64,000 bases of DNA from Mastacembelus armatus. Taxonomy: Eukaryota > Chordata > Actinopteri > Synbranchiformes > Mastacembelidae. The stretch's first letter is position 1. Each line of letters begins with the position of its first letter. The stretch covers positions 16,869,517 through 16,933,516 of the forward strand of contig NC_046650.1 of NCBI RefSeq assembly GCF_900324485.2, given 5' to 3'. Positions 1-11,192 of the stretch are shown one piece after another. Made by a program: the position numbers and the translations under genes. The notes below the pieces were generated by a model. It did no database searches. It was not told the origin of the DNA and was given only the letters and a program-made list of their open reading frames with translations.

Positions 1-540
1 TTAAAGTCTGTGCATGAGCTGATATTCTCCCAAACTGTAGGGGGCAGTGTATCAAGAAAACTGGAGGTTTATTAATGTTTATTATTATTATTTTGTTCAT
101 TAATGTTGCTGGGCCAGAGAAGGAAGAGAAGATGGTCCTCTCATCCATTAAACAGTTTTAAATAAATATAAATTCATAAATAAACATTCAAGCATGAACC
201 AAGCTCAAGGCGGACATGATACCTTATAACCTTTAAAATAAACATTATTCTCAGTTCTTGAGCCAGGCGGCCGCATGGACTACGGACACTGAATGCATGA
301 TGGGAAATGATGTCGTCACTGACAACATCAATAATTTGTTATCACAATTAAATCGAATGTAAATTTATCGTGTGCACCAGATTGGTCTCTTCTCAAATGA
401 GAATGTGTTTTGCTTTGCAAATAGTTGTTGTGCCAAAACAGTGACATACATTTTAAATAGGATTATAGCTGGAGGGGGTTTGGTATTTGGTTAAAAAAAA
501 AAAAAGAACTGTAGAAATTAGTTTATTAACACAGACCAAC
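1..540. other. intergenic, nothing recognised
   Basis: No open reading frame, RNA gene or transposon end is recognisable here. The stretch is AT-rich, with a short TTA-rich run near 84-95 and a poly-A run near 493-504. It lies beyond the 3' end of lectin copy A. Confidence 0.4.
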
Positions 541-912
541 TGGTTTCAATGCTGATAGACTTTTATTTTGGCATGAGCCAAGAAAGAAGAGTCAGACTGC
601 AGAATAAAGTTGAGCTCAAAGCATTCTTTCCATAACACATTCAGTCTGCTCTTATTAAAGGCACAAAACCTCAGAGACAGTCCAGCTCCTGTTTATGTTA
701 CTTGTCTCTTCCTTCCTTCAGTAGCGTTACAGCCATAGAAAAGAAACAGATGATATATACTGGATATGATAGAAGATGTCAAATGAGATACAGTAGAATT
801 CAGGTTCTATGAGACTGATGGCACAAAATGTGAGAGTATGCAAAGACAAACACACCTCCACCAGTGTTTGTGCTTTTCACAGGGATTTCATGCCTCTGGA
901 TCAGACCTGGGA

Positions 913-2705
913 TCATCTGACACAGACAGATGGAAGAAGCTCGTCACAGTTCGCATCGTTCCACAGCTTCTCTGTAAATATCAACAACATGTGAGTCAGT
1001 CAGTGCTACAGACCAAGACCTGAGACCTGAGACTGTCTAATGAGGCCATGGTCTAATCAATATGTAGATAGTTTGTTTAACTATAGTGACATTTCGGTGA
1101 TTTACATTCAGCAGTTATGTGCAGACAGTTCTCATTGCCCTGATAGTCGTCAGGTTGTCCAGGAGCCCAGTTTGTGTATGTGAAAGGTGTTTTATCAGTC
1201 CATCTCCACTTGCCCTCCTATAAACCAGAAGAGAATCAAATGTAGTGACGTGTTTCAGTGTCTGATGAAGACAAATCCAACCACAGGACACTGACTGTGT
1301 TTAGGGTTGATGGAGGGGACACAGAATAAGTCAGGAGAGACACATTCAGGCTGGTTTGAGCTACAAAGCCATGAATTAGTTGTTATGTGTCAACATCAGT
1401 CACCAAGAGTCAGTGATTATGTGAACAGTGCAGAAAGAGAATTCAATAGTTGTTCTTTAAAGAAGAACTTCATGACATCTGATAAAATGACTGAGTGTCT
1501 GATCTGAGTCAGTGTTGGTTTGGACTGAAGTTTGACAATGAGGAAGGAGAATCAACATTAGCAGCTTCTACCATAACACATGTCCATTGTTGTCAGCAGG
1601 CCAGTTGCATTGTGGGTAATGTAGGCTGCTCATTGTGATGGTGACAATATGACATTAGGACAAAGCCAATATCAGCTGAGTATTTATCTGTCAGACTGTC
1701 CTTATGAACAGTTTACCTTTCGTGCATCAGTGCTTCCAAGCCATGCTGCTGTACCCTGACGGATCATTTTCAGAATCACTCCATACTCCTTAGCATCACG
1801 CACTGATACAAGGTTTCCACCTTGAAGGTAGCAGTTTTTCTACAGTGCAGATAAACAGACAGTGGAGTCAGTAAAGAAGCAAAATGAGCTGAGTAGTAGG
1901 AAAACACCAAGGCAGGAATAGATGCCAGTGTTAAAGTGAACACAGACCAAATAAACAGTGTAGAATCATTGTGGACTGAATCCACATCACTCTGATTACC
2001 TGAGCGTCAACCCAGGTCATGGCTTTGGGAACATAGGTGAAGCAATGGCCATTATAGAATGTCCAACCCCAGTTACAAAATAACCTGAATCCTTAAGATA
2101 AGCAAAATGTACAATGTTAAGTTTCTCATAATTTTGGACCTCCCTTTATTTCCCTTAATTGTTTTAAGCTACTAAAAATTGACTATTTTCCCTTTGAAAA
2201 TATGGTCGAAGAGAAAGATGCAAGTAAAAAAACAGGGAAATGACCATAAAGGAAATAATCAGGTTTTATTTCTGATGTGTCTTAATGTATGAAGAAGTAC
2301 AAAGCCCTTAGTTTGCCTTAAAGTAAGTCAGAGAGAAGGAAATGTGCAGGATGTTGTATCTAACTCTGATGAACAAAGTGGTCAAAGTCCAATAACACAA
2401 ACTCTAATAGACTGGGTTGGAATTTGGGCAGTGCAGCTCTGTGTAGAACATCCTGTCAGCATCATTTCCAGAGACACAACAGGTGGAAAGACATTATATT
2501 GATCCATTTCATATCTGTGTTGGGCTCTAGGAAACTTAACGCAGAAGTCATTTGGTTTGATCCACAGAATATATACATTTATAACATCTGGATATCTATT
2601 CCATAAACATATATACACACAATATATAGTGTAGTAATACTCACCCTGAGCTGTGTCCAGAGCCAACAGGGCACAAAGAAGAGCAGCCAGAATCAGAGTC
2701 TTCAT
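913..2705 (-). pseudogene. C-type lectin copy A, stop codon at the exon 4/5 junction
   Basis: Ladderlectin/nattectin-like secreted C-type lectin. Coding exons on the minus strand are 2645-2705 (signal peptide MKTLILAALL...), 2000-2091, 1717-1839, 1106-1217 and 913-971, all with GT-AG borders. The lectin domain shows YNGHCF, the first core cysteine in KNCYLQGG, WLGS, and a QPD motif in WAPGQPDDY that predicts galactose-type binding. Exon 4 ends in T where the other QPD copies have G, and exon 5 begins AG, so the codon formed by splicing is TAG. All other codons of exon 5 stay in frame to the normal TGA. The predicted product would lose the last 18 residues, including two cysteines. A polyadenylation signal lies at 562-567 (TTTATT on the plus strand). 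Exon 3 is the short 41-codon form shared with E and G. It could still be functional if another splice site is used. Confidence 0.8.
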
Positions 2706-3855
2706 GGTGAAGATGATGCAGATGTTAAAGATGAGGCTGATATCTCTGTAGGGAACAGACCTGTAAAGACTGACAGCCTGTCAAAGACAAGACACCAGAT
2801 GATCAGGGAGTTGGATTCACTGGTATTTATTTTGTGAAGCTGTTTGCTGAGCATAAATGTTCTTCAGCAACGCCCTGAATTAATTAAAAAAATTCACAGA
2901 TAACGGCTGTTTGAGCCACCCAGTGCAAACGGCAGAGAGACACCACAAACCTTAAGGCCATAACATCAAAGAACGTCCTAATGTGACTTTTACTCAGAGT
3001 TTATTAGTTCAGACGTGTCAGCAGGACAGACTGAACAGTGTAGACAGTTGTAGGCAGCAGAGATACAACAAAAACCTTTCAAATCCCTTGTAAACAGATT
3101 GTTGCTGCTGATGTTGTGGATGTAAATAAAAGACAAAACCCAGCTGGTGGAGAATTTCTGGGTAAATGTTGATGGGAGCTGTAGTTTTTGCTCACACTAG
3201 CAGCATGTTAGCCTGCTACAATGCTGAACAAACATATTTATTATTCCACCTGCTCAGAATCAGCATGAACAAATGAAACATCACCTTGAGTCAACAGGCA
3301 GTTTTAAGGAAAACCAAACTCTGATCCAACCTTTCATCATGATCTGGGAGCTGTTTGGGGAACTGATGGTGGATCTTCGTTGGAGGAGGAAAAGCTGCAA
3401 ATTCAGGACAGTGACATTAACTTAAGTCAAACAGGCCTGCAGTGTTAGTCAGCACTAACTAATCCAATCCAAACTGAAACCAGGTCAGACTGTCTGTCTA
3501 TAAACCAGTCATTTACCTAAAGTGATGTCAGTGTAACTGATGGGGCTGTTTGGTCTCACTGGTGTCACTGATCAGGTTTCAAGTCAAGCCAAAGAAAGAT
3601 GGACTGTCAGGTGTCAGACATTAGTGAGCTGCTAGTTATTTTCCAGTCTGACAGTGGTGCCATATCTCAGTGAAAACTGTTTTATTAGTTAACCTTTACG
3701 TTGTGTAAAAATGTCATTAGAGGACAAAACAACAGAATCTCAGAGCAGTGTGAAGTAGCAGGAAACTGTCATCTACAAATTTAGGTCTCAGATTAACAGA
3801 AAATAAACAGGTTTGAATAAAAAATCAAATATCCTTATGATAAAATCAGGAATTT
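2706..3855. other. 5' flank of lectin A, duplicated promoter region
   Basis: This holds the 5' UTR and upstream flank of copy A. The same sequence lies upstream of C (17.3-18.4 kb), F (35.2-36.0 kb) and, inverted, E (28.0-29.2 kb); its proximal part is also inverted upstream of B and D. It includes the shared block with 'ccttaaggccataa' near 2950-2970. There are no credible coding exons. Confidence 0.6.
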
Positions 3856-5340
3856 CCAGTAAGACCTCTGCTTCGGGCTTCTGCTGTCTGAGATATTCAC
3901 TAAATACTCCATCGCTCTGGGCCATCTTCCTGATGTACTTATGGATCTTTGGTGGTTTTTCTCAGATGGTGGCTGTAATGCTCACCAGTCCTCGACCTCC
4001 TTCCGTCCTCTTAGTGTACAGTCTCAGGATGCTGGATTTGGGGTGAAACTCTCCATGCATTGTGAGGAGCTTCCTTGTCTTGACATCAGCAGCCTCTATC
4101 TCCTCTTTTGGCCAGCTTATTATACCAGCGGGGTATCTGATGCCCGGCAGGGCGTAGGTGTTGATGGCTTGGACCTTGTTCTTCCCATTTAGCTGACTTC
4201 TTAGGACTTGCTTTACTCTCTGTGGCTGCTTTACTTGCGGCTTCTTCTTGATTCCCATTTGCCTTTGGGATTCCAAGGTTCTTGTAGCTTCCCTCAACAT
4301 CTGCTCTGCTGCCTTTTGGCAATTCAGTTCCTTCAGTCCTGACAACCCTTTCTCTCTCTGTTATGATCCGACCACACTAGTCCAGTCCAAATGACATTCC
4401 AGTGTCATTGCTGTAGACCCTGGTGGTGTGGATCAGTGAGTCGATGTCTCGCTCACTCCTGGTGTATAGCTTGATGTCATCCACGTCATCCAGGAGGTGA
4501 CTGATGCTTACTCCATTTCATAATCAGTGTCCAAAGCCAGTGTTAGTGATCACCTGGCCGAGGGGGTTCAGGCCTATGCAGAACGGAAGCAGGGAAAGAG
4601 CATCTCCTTGGTAGATGCCACACTTGATGGAGACTTGTGCAATCAGCTTGAGGTTGGCCACTAGGGTTGTTTTCCACAGTCCCATTGAGTTCCTTATGAA
4701 GGTTCTTAGAGTCCTATTGATGTTGTATAGCTCCAGGCATTCCAGGATCCATGTGTGGGGCATTGAATCGTAGGCTTTCTTGTAATCAATCCAGGCAGTG
4801 CACAGGTTGGTCAGTCTGGTCTTACAGTGTTCTGCTCCCCTGGTGTTCTTCCCCATTCCTTTCTGGGCCCTGCTCAAGTATTCAGCCATGTGCTTACTCG
4901 TATTAGGCGCTATGATGCCTGACAGGAGCTTCCATGTTGTGCAGAAAGGTTATTGGATGGTAGTTGGATGGGACTGCTCCCTTTTGGGGTCAAGACTGTC
5001 CTTCCTTCAGTTATCCATTCAGGGTGAGTCCCATCTATTTGCAGCTGGTTCATTTGATCTGCCAGGCGCTCATGGAGTGGAGTTAGCTTCTATAGACAGT
5101 AGGTGTGGATCATGTCAGTTCCTGGTGCTGATCAGTTCTTCATGCCTGGGTTTCCAAATTTCCATATGTCCCACATCCTCTTCATATAACCCCTTTCCCT
5201 GGGATTACTTAGGTAGTAGTGTTCCAGCAGTTCTCTATTCTCTGCCCTGGTCCATGAGTGTTGTGTTCCAGTAGCCCACTTCATATCAGGCTGCCCTGGT
5301 TTCCCAGCACCTGACACAGACCTTGTTGACCCGTGCAACG
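3856..5340 (-). mobile_element. R4/Dong-like (Rex6-type) non-LTR retrotransposon fragment 1
   Basis: The minus strand encodes pieces of a LINE reverse transcriptase: WIDYKKAYDSMPHTWILECL, IKCGIYQGDALSLL and, further on, LNGKNKVQAINTYALPG and KTRKLLTMHGEFHPKSS. These match what I know of fish R4/Dong-clade elements, which carry a restriction-like endonuclease at the C terminus; the clade call is from memory. The open stretches (about 4524-4889 and 3962-4345) are separated by frame changes and stops, and the YMDD-side motif reads as a broken remnant, so the copy is dead. It is truncated at both ends. The same fragment occurs at 18.4-19.6 kb and 42.8-45.1 kb, so it was spread by segmental duplication rather than by fresh insertion. 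Confidence 0.75.
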
Positions 5341-5368
5341 TCTGATGACTCCTGTGCTCATTTTTGTA

Positions 5369-5643
5369 TAAGATCTATAGTTAGCCAGCACAGATGGATC
5401 AAGACTAGGCTTCTTTATAAGCGGTTGCACTACTGCATGTTTGAAATTAGAAGAAACAACACCAGACAATAGACTACTGTTAATAATGTTAAGGACCAAT
5501 TTGCCTACACAGGGAAAAACTTCTTTAAAAAACCAGGGGGGAGCTGGATCGTAAGGGAAGCCTGAGGGATTAAGAAAGCAAACCACACCCTGTAGCTGTG
5601 ACATAGATATTGGTTGGAATTGAACAACTCCTGTGTTTCTATC
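5369..5643 (-). mobile_element. L2-like LINE fragment with 13-bp target duplication
   Basis: The minus strand encodes [17 protein letters not shown], the start of the reverse-transcriptase domain of L2-type LINEs. The insert is bounded by direct repeats gctcatttttgta at 5356-5368 and 5644-5656. The equivalent site near 45085-45095 in the third unit is empty, so this piece arrived after the units separated. It is only 275 bp and cannot move by itself. Confidence 0.75.
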
Positions 5644-5654
5644 GCTCATTTTTG

Positions 5655-5775
5655 TAATCAGGTAGGCCAGTAGCGTTAAGGACCTTGCCTGAGGGCCCAC
5701 ACTACAGGCACCCTGGTCAGGACTTGAACCCCCCCAAACCCTGATCTTCTGTACCTGGAATCACTGATCAAGTTA
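5655..5775 (-). repeat. tRNA-SINE-like remnant
   Basis: 'aaggaccttgcctgagggcc' followed by 'cttgaacccccc' resembles the reverse complement of the 3' half of fish tRNA-derived SINEs. A copy lies at 45105-45210. Recognition is by general resemblance only. Confidence 0.35.
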
Positions 5776-7470
5776 CAAGAAAATGTTTTTGTGAGGGATC
5801 ACAGGTCACTGAAAACAGTTTATTAGTTGTTGTGTAATAATTTCATTAGAGGACACAGCAACAGAATCTCAGAGCAGTGTGAAGTATCATGAAACTGTCA
5901 TCTCCAGGTTTAAGTCTCAGATTAACAGAAAGGAGACTGATCTGACAAGTGAAGGTAAATGCTGCTCAAAGTCTAACTACTAGTTACAGTTTGAACACAT
6001 TAGGACTGATGGTCTCCTGACACTGATCCATGTGCATCCATCAGTGTATTTAGAAAAGTGTGTGTCTGATCAGCCATCACATTAAACAGCAGATCTCCTC
6101 AGGAATAGTAGAGAACAGCGCCCCCAGGTGGATGCACAGAGGAATGTATGACAGTAAGTAAAATGCTTGTGTCACAGTAATGAGCTGTAGTTCTGAGACA
6201 GAATGAGGTTTGGACACTTTAGTTGTCTCCTCTTGTATCTTAAATAACAGTCACATGTTTTTCATATTTCTGTCCATAATATATTCAGTTCATGCTAATT
6301 TGTGAGCCTGATCCCCCCTGAAATACTGCACATCATTTGAGTCCTGCCACCCAGAACCACAACTGTTCTGAAAAAGTTGACCTAGGACGTCCAGATGGGG
6401 GCAGCACTAATCTAAATCTATCCATCATCAATACCCACTTATTCCCAACCAGGGTCACAGGGATCTGCTGGAGCCAATCCCAGCTGACTTTTTTATCTTT
6501 AATAATATTGTAGATTGTGGTTTGCACAGATGAGGCCATGAGGGTTGAATCCAGATATTGTTCTCCTGAAATATGTTGATCTTGTGATCACGATGACGTT
6601 TGATATTTGTGTAGGGAAATAGGTCAAAAAGCCTTTAGCCTCTAGTCTCTGCCAACACATGTCCTGACTGGAGAAACGGTTCCTGCTGTTTTAACATGTT
6701 ATTGAACTTTTTATTTATTTCCTGTCAGGCAACATTAAAGTTTGCTCTGACTGTTTGTAATGAGCAGGTGACAGATCAGCTTTGGGCAACATGTGAAACC
6801 GATCCAGGGCGTTGTTGGACCAGAGACACTGAGTCTGTCTTCGTGGAAAGCCATCCAGGTTGTCTGGGACATTTCCACACTGCCATCCATATCATCCACT
6901 GGCCTGGCTAAAAACTGGGAACGTACCAGCTCTAGAGTTTGCATGGACACAAAACATCCAGGTGTCTCAGTCTGTCCAGCCTTCTGTCTCCTCTGAATGA
7001 TCCTTTGAGCCAATCACAACTTAAGGCACAAAATCCATATATGGTCCAGGTCCAGCATCAAGGGACGGTCTCTGCTTAACCTGCCTGGCTGAATACATTT
7101 AAGTTACGTCTGTGAATTTAAGGCACAGCAAGACCATATTTCCTCAATACTCATGTACACGACCAAACACAGGCCACAGTTACTGTCAACACACTGTACT
7201 TCTAAGGAAATGAGATGATCTTATATTGAGATTTAAAATCTAGTCTGACCTGTTTGGAGTTCGCAGTTTGGACTATCAAGTGCTGACTAGTGCTGCCAGG
7301 CTGTCTGACTTAGGTCAAGTACTTTAATAAGAAACTGGAATTAAAGTGGAGCAGTGTTTTCTAGGTAATAGGAACTTATCTGGTATGAGAGGCTCCAGTG
7401 GGATTTGACATCAACTAGTCAAAGTCCATTAATAACAACGGTGCTGTCTTATATTTATAGATTTAAAATC
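5776..7470. other. duplicated spacer between lectins A and B
   Basis: The part from about 6222 repeats at 19590-20820. The part 5780-6370 repeats at 45210-45830 and, inverted, near 27775-28040. A remnant of a dispersed repeat tail ('ggatctgctggagccaatcc') lies at 6420-6490. Two short overlapping open frames at 6696-7013 are kept in both units but match nothing I know, so I do not call them genes. Confidence 0.5.
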
Positions 7471-7770
7471 TAGTCTGACCTGCTGCCTACAACTGTCTAC
7501 ACTGTTCAGTCTGTCCTGCTGACACGTCTGAACTAATAAACACAGTAAAAGTCACATTAGGACGTTCTTTGACGTTATGGCCTTAAGGTTTGTGATGTTC
7601 TGTCTCTCATTGGACTGTTTTGGATTTTAGCTCAGGAAACATAATGTTTATCCCCTGAGACATAATAAAATTAACATTTTTAAATGGTATTTGCACAGCA
7701 GGATCTGTGAAACATTTAGTCTAATTCAGGGCGTTTCTGAAGAACATTTATGCTCAGCAAACAGCTTCAC

Positions 7771-7780
7771 TACATAAATA
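7771..7780 (+). promoter_or_regulatory. TATA-like box of lectin B
   Basis: 'tacataaata' lies about 120 bp before the start codon and sits in the same place in copies D, F and G. Transcription would begin about 30 bp downstream, giving a 5' UTR of about 100 bases. Confidence 0.6.
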
Positions 7781-7898
7781 CCAGAGACTCCAACTCCCTG
7801 ATCATCTGGTGTCTTGTCTTTGACAGGCTGTCAGTCTTTACAGGTCTGTTCCCTACAGAGATATCAGCCTCATCTTTAACATCTGCATCATCTTCACC

Positions 7899-9696
7899 AT
7901 GAAGACTCTGATTCTGGCTGCTCTTCTTTGTGCCCTGTTGGCTCTGGACACAGCTCAGGGTGAGTATTACTACACTATATATTGTGTGTATATATGTTTA
8001 TGGAATAGATATCCAGATGTTATAAATGTATATATTCTGTGGATCAAACCAAATGACTTCTGCGTTAAGTTTCCTAGAGCCCAACACAGATATGAAATGG
8101 ATCAATATAATGTCTTTCCACCTGTTGTGTCTCTGGAAATGATGCTGACAGGATGTTCTACACAGAGCTGCACTGCCCAAATTCCAACCCAGTCTATTAG
8201 AGTTTGTGTTATTGGACTTTGACCACTTTGTTCATCAGAGTTAGATACAACATCCTGCACATTTCCTTCTCTCTGACTTACTTTAAGGCAAACTAAGGGC
8301 TTTGTACTTCTTCATACATTAAGACACATCAGAAATAAAACCTGATTATTTCTTTTATGGTCATTTCTGTATTTTCTCACCTTCATCCAAAGATGCAGCT
8401 GTGGACCAAAGGAAACTGTTTAATAATTACAGAGTTTTAATGTGTCAGAGGAAGAGATGTGACAATAAATAAATAAATAAACGCTGATGGTTCAAATTCA
8501 CAAAAAACTAAACATTACGCATTTTATTTGTCTTTAGGACAGTCTTGTTTCTCTGGTTGGACACGGAATAACGGCCGTTGCTTCATGCATGTTCCCAAAG
8601 CCTTGACCTGGCCTGCTGCTCAGGTAATCAGAGTGATGTGGATTCAGTCCACAATGATTCTACACTGTTTATTTGGTCTGTGTTCACTTTAACACTGGCA
8701 TCTATTCCTGCCTTGGTGTTTTCCTACTACTCAGCTTATTTTGCTTCTTTACTGACTCCACTGTCTGTTTATCTGCTTTGTAGTTAAACTGCCAGTCCCT
8801 GGGTGGAAACCTTGCATCAGTGCGTGATGCTGAGGAGTATGAAGTGATTCAGAAAGTGATCGCTGACGCTAAAGGGACTGGACTCATATGGATTGGAGGC
8901 CATGATTTGATACAGGTGAATTCACACAGTCTGACAGATAAATACTCAGCTGATATTGGCTTTGTCCTAATGTCATATTGTCACCATCACAATGAACAGC
9001 CTACATTACCCACAATGCAACTGGACTGCTGACAACTGGACATGTGTTATGGTAGAAGCTGCTAATGTTGATTCTCCTTCCTCATTGTCAAACTTCAGTC
9101 CAAACCAACACTGACTCAGATCAGACACTCAGTCATTTTATCAGATGTCATGAAGTTCTTCTTTAAAGAACAACTATTGAATTCTCTTTCTGCACTGTTC
9201 ACATAATCACTGACTCTTGGTGACTGATGTTGACACATAACAACTAATTCATGGCTTTGTAGCTCAAACCAGCCTGAATGTGTCTCTCCTGACTTATTCT
9301 GTGTCCCCTCCATCAACCCTAAACACAGTCAGTGTCCTGTGGTTGGATTTGTCTTCATCAGACACTGAAACACGTCACTACATTTGATTCTCTTCTGGTT
9401 TATAGGAGGGCAAGTGGAAATGGACTGATAAAACACCTTTCACGTACACAAACTGGGCTCCTGGACAACCTGACGACTATCAGCGTAATGAGGACTGTCT
9501 ACAGATTTCTACTGAAGGTAAATCACCAAAAAGTCACTATAATAAAACAAACTATATTAACGTGAACATCTCAGGTCTCAGGTCTTGGTCTGTAGCACTG
9601 ACTGACATGTTGTTGGTACTTACAGGTAGAAGGTTCTGGAACGATCTGGACTGTCAGACTCCTCTTCCATCTGTCTGTGTCAAGAAGCTGTGGTGA
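7899..9696 (+). CDS. C-type lectin copy B (ladderlectin/nattectin-like), intact
   Basis: Coding exons are 7899-7959, 8538-8623, 8784-8915, 9406-9517 and 9626-9696, with GT-AG introns, and join to 153 residues. Residues 1-20 are a signal peptide (MKTLILAALLCALL...). The rest is one long-form C-type lectin domain: CFSGW and GRCF (first disulfide), NCQSLGGNLAS, WIGG near 84-87, QPD at 114-116, and WND at 135-137, which usually coordinates calcium. QPD predicts calcium-dependent galactose binding (family knowledge). The protein should be secreted and act in mucosal or plasma innate defence. The start is the only ATG before a good signal peptide and lies about 120 bp after a TATA-like box. A polyadenylation signal lies at 10036-10041. 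It is head-to-head with copy A. The 41- to 45-codon exon 3 seen across the family is 44 codons here. Confidence 0.88.
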
Positions 9697-10059
9697 TCCC
9701 AGGTCTGATCCAGAGGCATGAAATCCCTGTGAAAAGCACAAACACTGGTGGAGGTGTGTTTGTCTTTGCATACTCTCACATTTTGTGCCATCAGTCTCAT
9801 AGAACCTGAATTCTACTGTATCTCATTTGACATCTTCTATCATATCCAGTATATATCATCTGTTTCTTTTCTATGGCTGTAACGCTACTGAAGGAAGGAA
9901 GAGACAAGTAACATAAACAGGAGCTGGACTGTCTCTGAGGTTTTGTGCCTTTAATAAGAGCAGACTGAATGTGTTATGGAAAGAATGCTTTGAGCTCCAC
10001 TTTATTCTGAACTGTCCTTTCTCCTTTAGAGCAAAAATAAAAATGTCAAGCATTAAATC

Positions 10060-10975
10060 AATGTGGTCTATGACTCTATGTTATAGCTCCTGTTCTGTCA
10101 AAATCCTCTACTATAATACTGAACATAATGACAAATGATTCCAAACCTTTTCACCTGTGAACTGTAACTATGGTGTTAAACAGTTTTCAGGTCAGCAGAA
10201 ATATCACACTGACATGTAAGGCCACAGCCTCCTAGAGTACAGCCATAAAACCACCACATGGCACTGAGGCCAACTTTATAATAAAAGCTGTATTGATGCT
10301 GATTTAGCTTCAGCATGTATGTTGTTGTACCTGCTGTACAGCCTGCAGTACACGCACCTGTCCACACGACGTCACTGTGTTAACTTCATCAGGGGGAAAT
10401 ATCCAACTACAGAGGAAGAGAAACACACAGATGACAAACAAACTAGTTAACAAAAACCAAAGTTTCTGTTGTTCTGCGTTCCAAAAAGTTTCAATGAACA
10501 TCAACATTTATTAAATGTCATCTTTATGGTACATTTACAGCAGAATTGTGGGTCTTTATAAACACTATAGGTCTACACCCTTGTCTGTTATAACTAGTGA
10601 CAACAGTCAGCAGGTGGAGAAGTGAAACATGACAAACAGAAAAACAAAAATCTATATTTTTATACTACAGAGCAGGAACATTGGCACTAAAACTGTATTT
10701 CTGATCTTTATTAAATTCTTTTTTTTTTCATTTTATATGATTTATTTAATTTCACAAATTTTGAGCTAATTTTTTGTCCTGATTTTCTTTTTCATTTTTT
10801 AATGGGATTCATGTTTTTCTTTTCCTCTGTAAAACACTGACTGTCTGTTTTTGAATTGTACTAACTTGTAATTGTAATGTCAGATTTATTTAAAAAACAG
10901 ATGTTAACGCTGCAGTTTCCTCATTTTCTGCAATAAAGTGAGATTATGAGAAACGTAACAGTAAATAATATAATA
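10060..10975. other. duplicated 3' flank of lectin B
   Basis: This matches 24.12-25.05 kb directly and 58.19-59.46 kb in inverted orientation. It contains the exon-like block at 10358-10406. AT-rich runs at 10720-10800 show nothing else. Confidence 0.5.
10358..10406 (-). other. exon-like 49-bp block, copy 1
   Basis: On the minus strand this block is bordered by ctctgtag upstream and gtgcgt downstream, as an internal exon would be. One of its three frames is open and reads WIFPPDEVNTVTSCGQ. Near-identical copies are at 24423-24471 and 59084-59132, the last 1.7 kb downstream of a CpG-rich promoter on its own strand. It may be a copied piece of a neighbouring gene. I do not recognise the protein. 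Confidence 0.3.
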
Positions 10976-10986
10976 TATTCATCTAA

Positions 10987-11180
10987 GCCCGTAGGAGTGA
11001 GTGTGAGTGTGTGAGGTTGTCTGTCTTTGTGTGTCTATATGTGGCCCTGCGACAGACTGGTGACCTGTCCAGGGTGTACCCCTGCCTTCCACCCGAGAGA
11101 GAGCTGGGATAGGCTCCAGCAGATCCCCGTGACCCTGAACAGGAAAAGCGGGTATAGAAGATGGATGGATGGATGGATGG
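10987..11180 (+). mobile_element. short retroposed repeat with (ATGG)n tail and 12-bp target duplication
   Basis: The body carries 'ggtgacctgtccagggtgta' and 'gggataggctccagcagatc', a very common fish repeat that ends in GGAT repeats, as in LINE-derived or SINE elements. It is flanked by atattcatctaa at 10975-10986 and 11181-11192. The equivalent site near 25045 in unit 2 is empty, so it inserted after the units were duplicated. Other copies are at 31.6 kb and 50.0 kb. Confidence 0.8.
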
Positions 11181-11192
11181 ATATTCATCTAA

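Noticed and set aside
2424-2606. 60-codon frame antisense to lectin intron 1, present in all type-1 copies
   Set aside because: It is a shadow of the conserved intron; identical copies are explained by recent duplication.
6696-7013. Overlapping 71-, 92- and 67-codon frames kept in units 1 and 2
   Set aside because: Three frames on two strands over the same 300 bp cannot all be genes. Only two nearly identical copies exist, so conservation says nothing.
8578-8787. 69-codon frame across exon 2 and intron 2 of lectin B, and its counterparts
   Set aside because: It reads out of frame with the lectin exon and through a spliced intron; it is a product of intron identity among copies.
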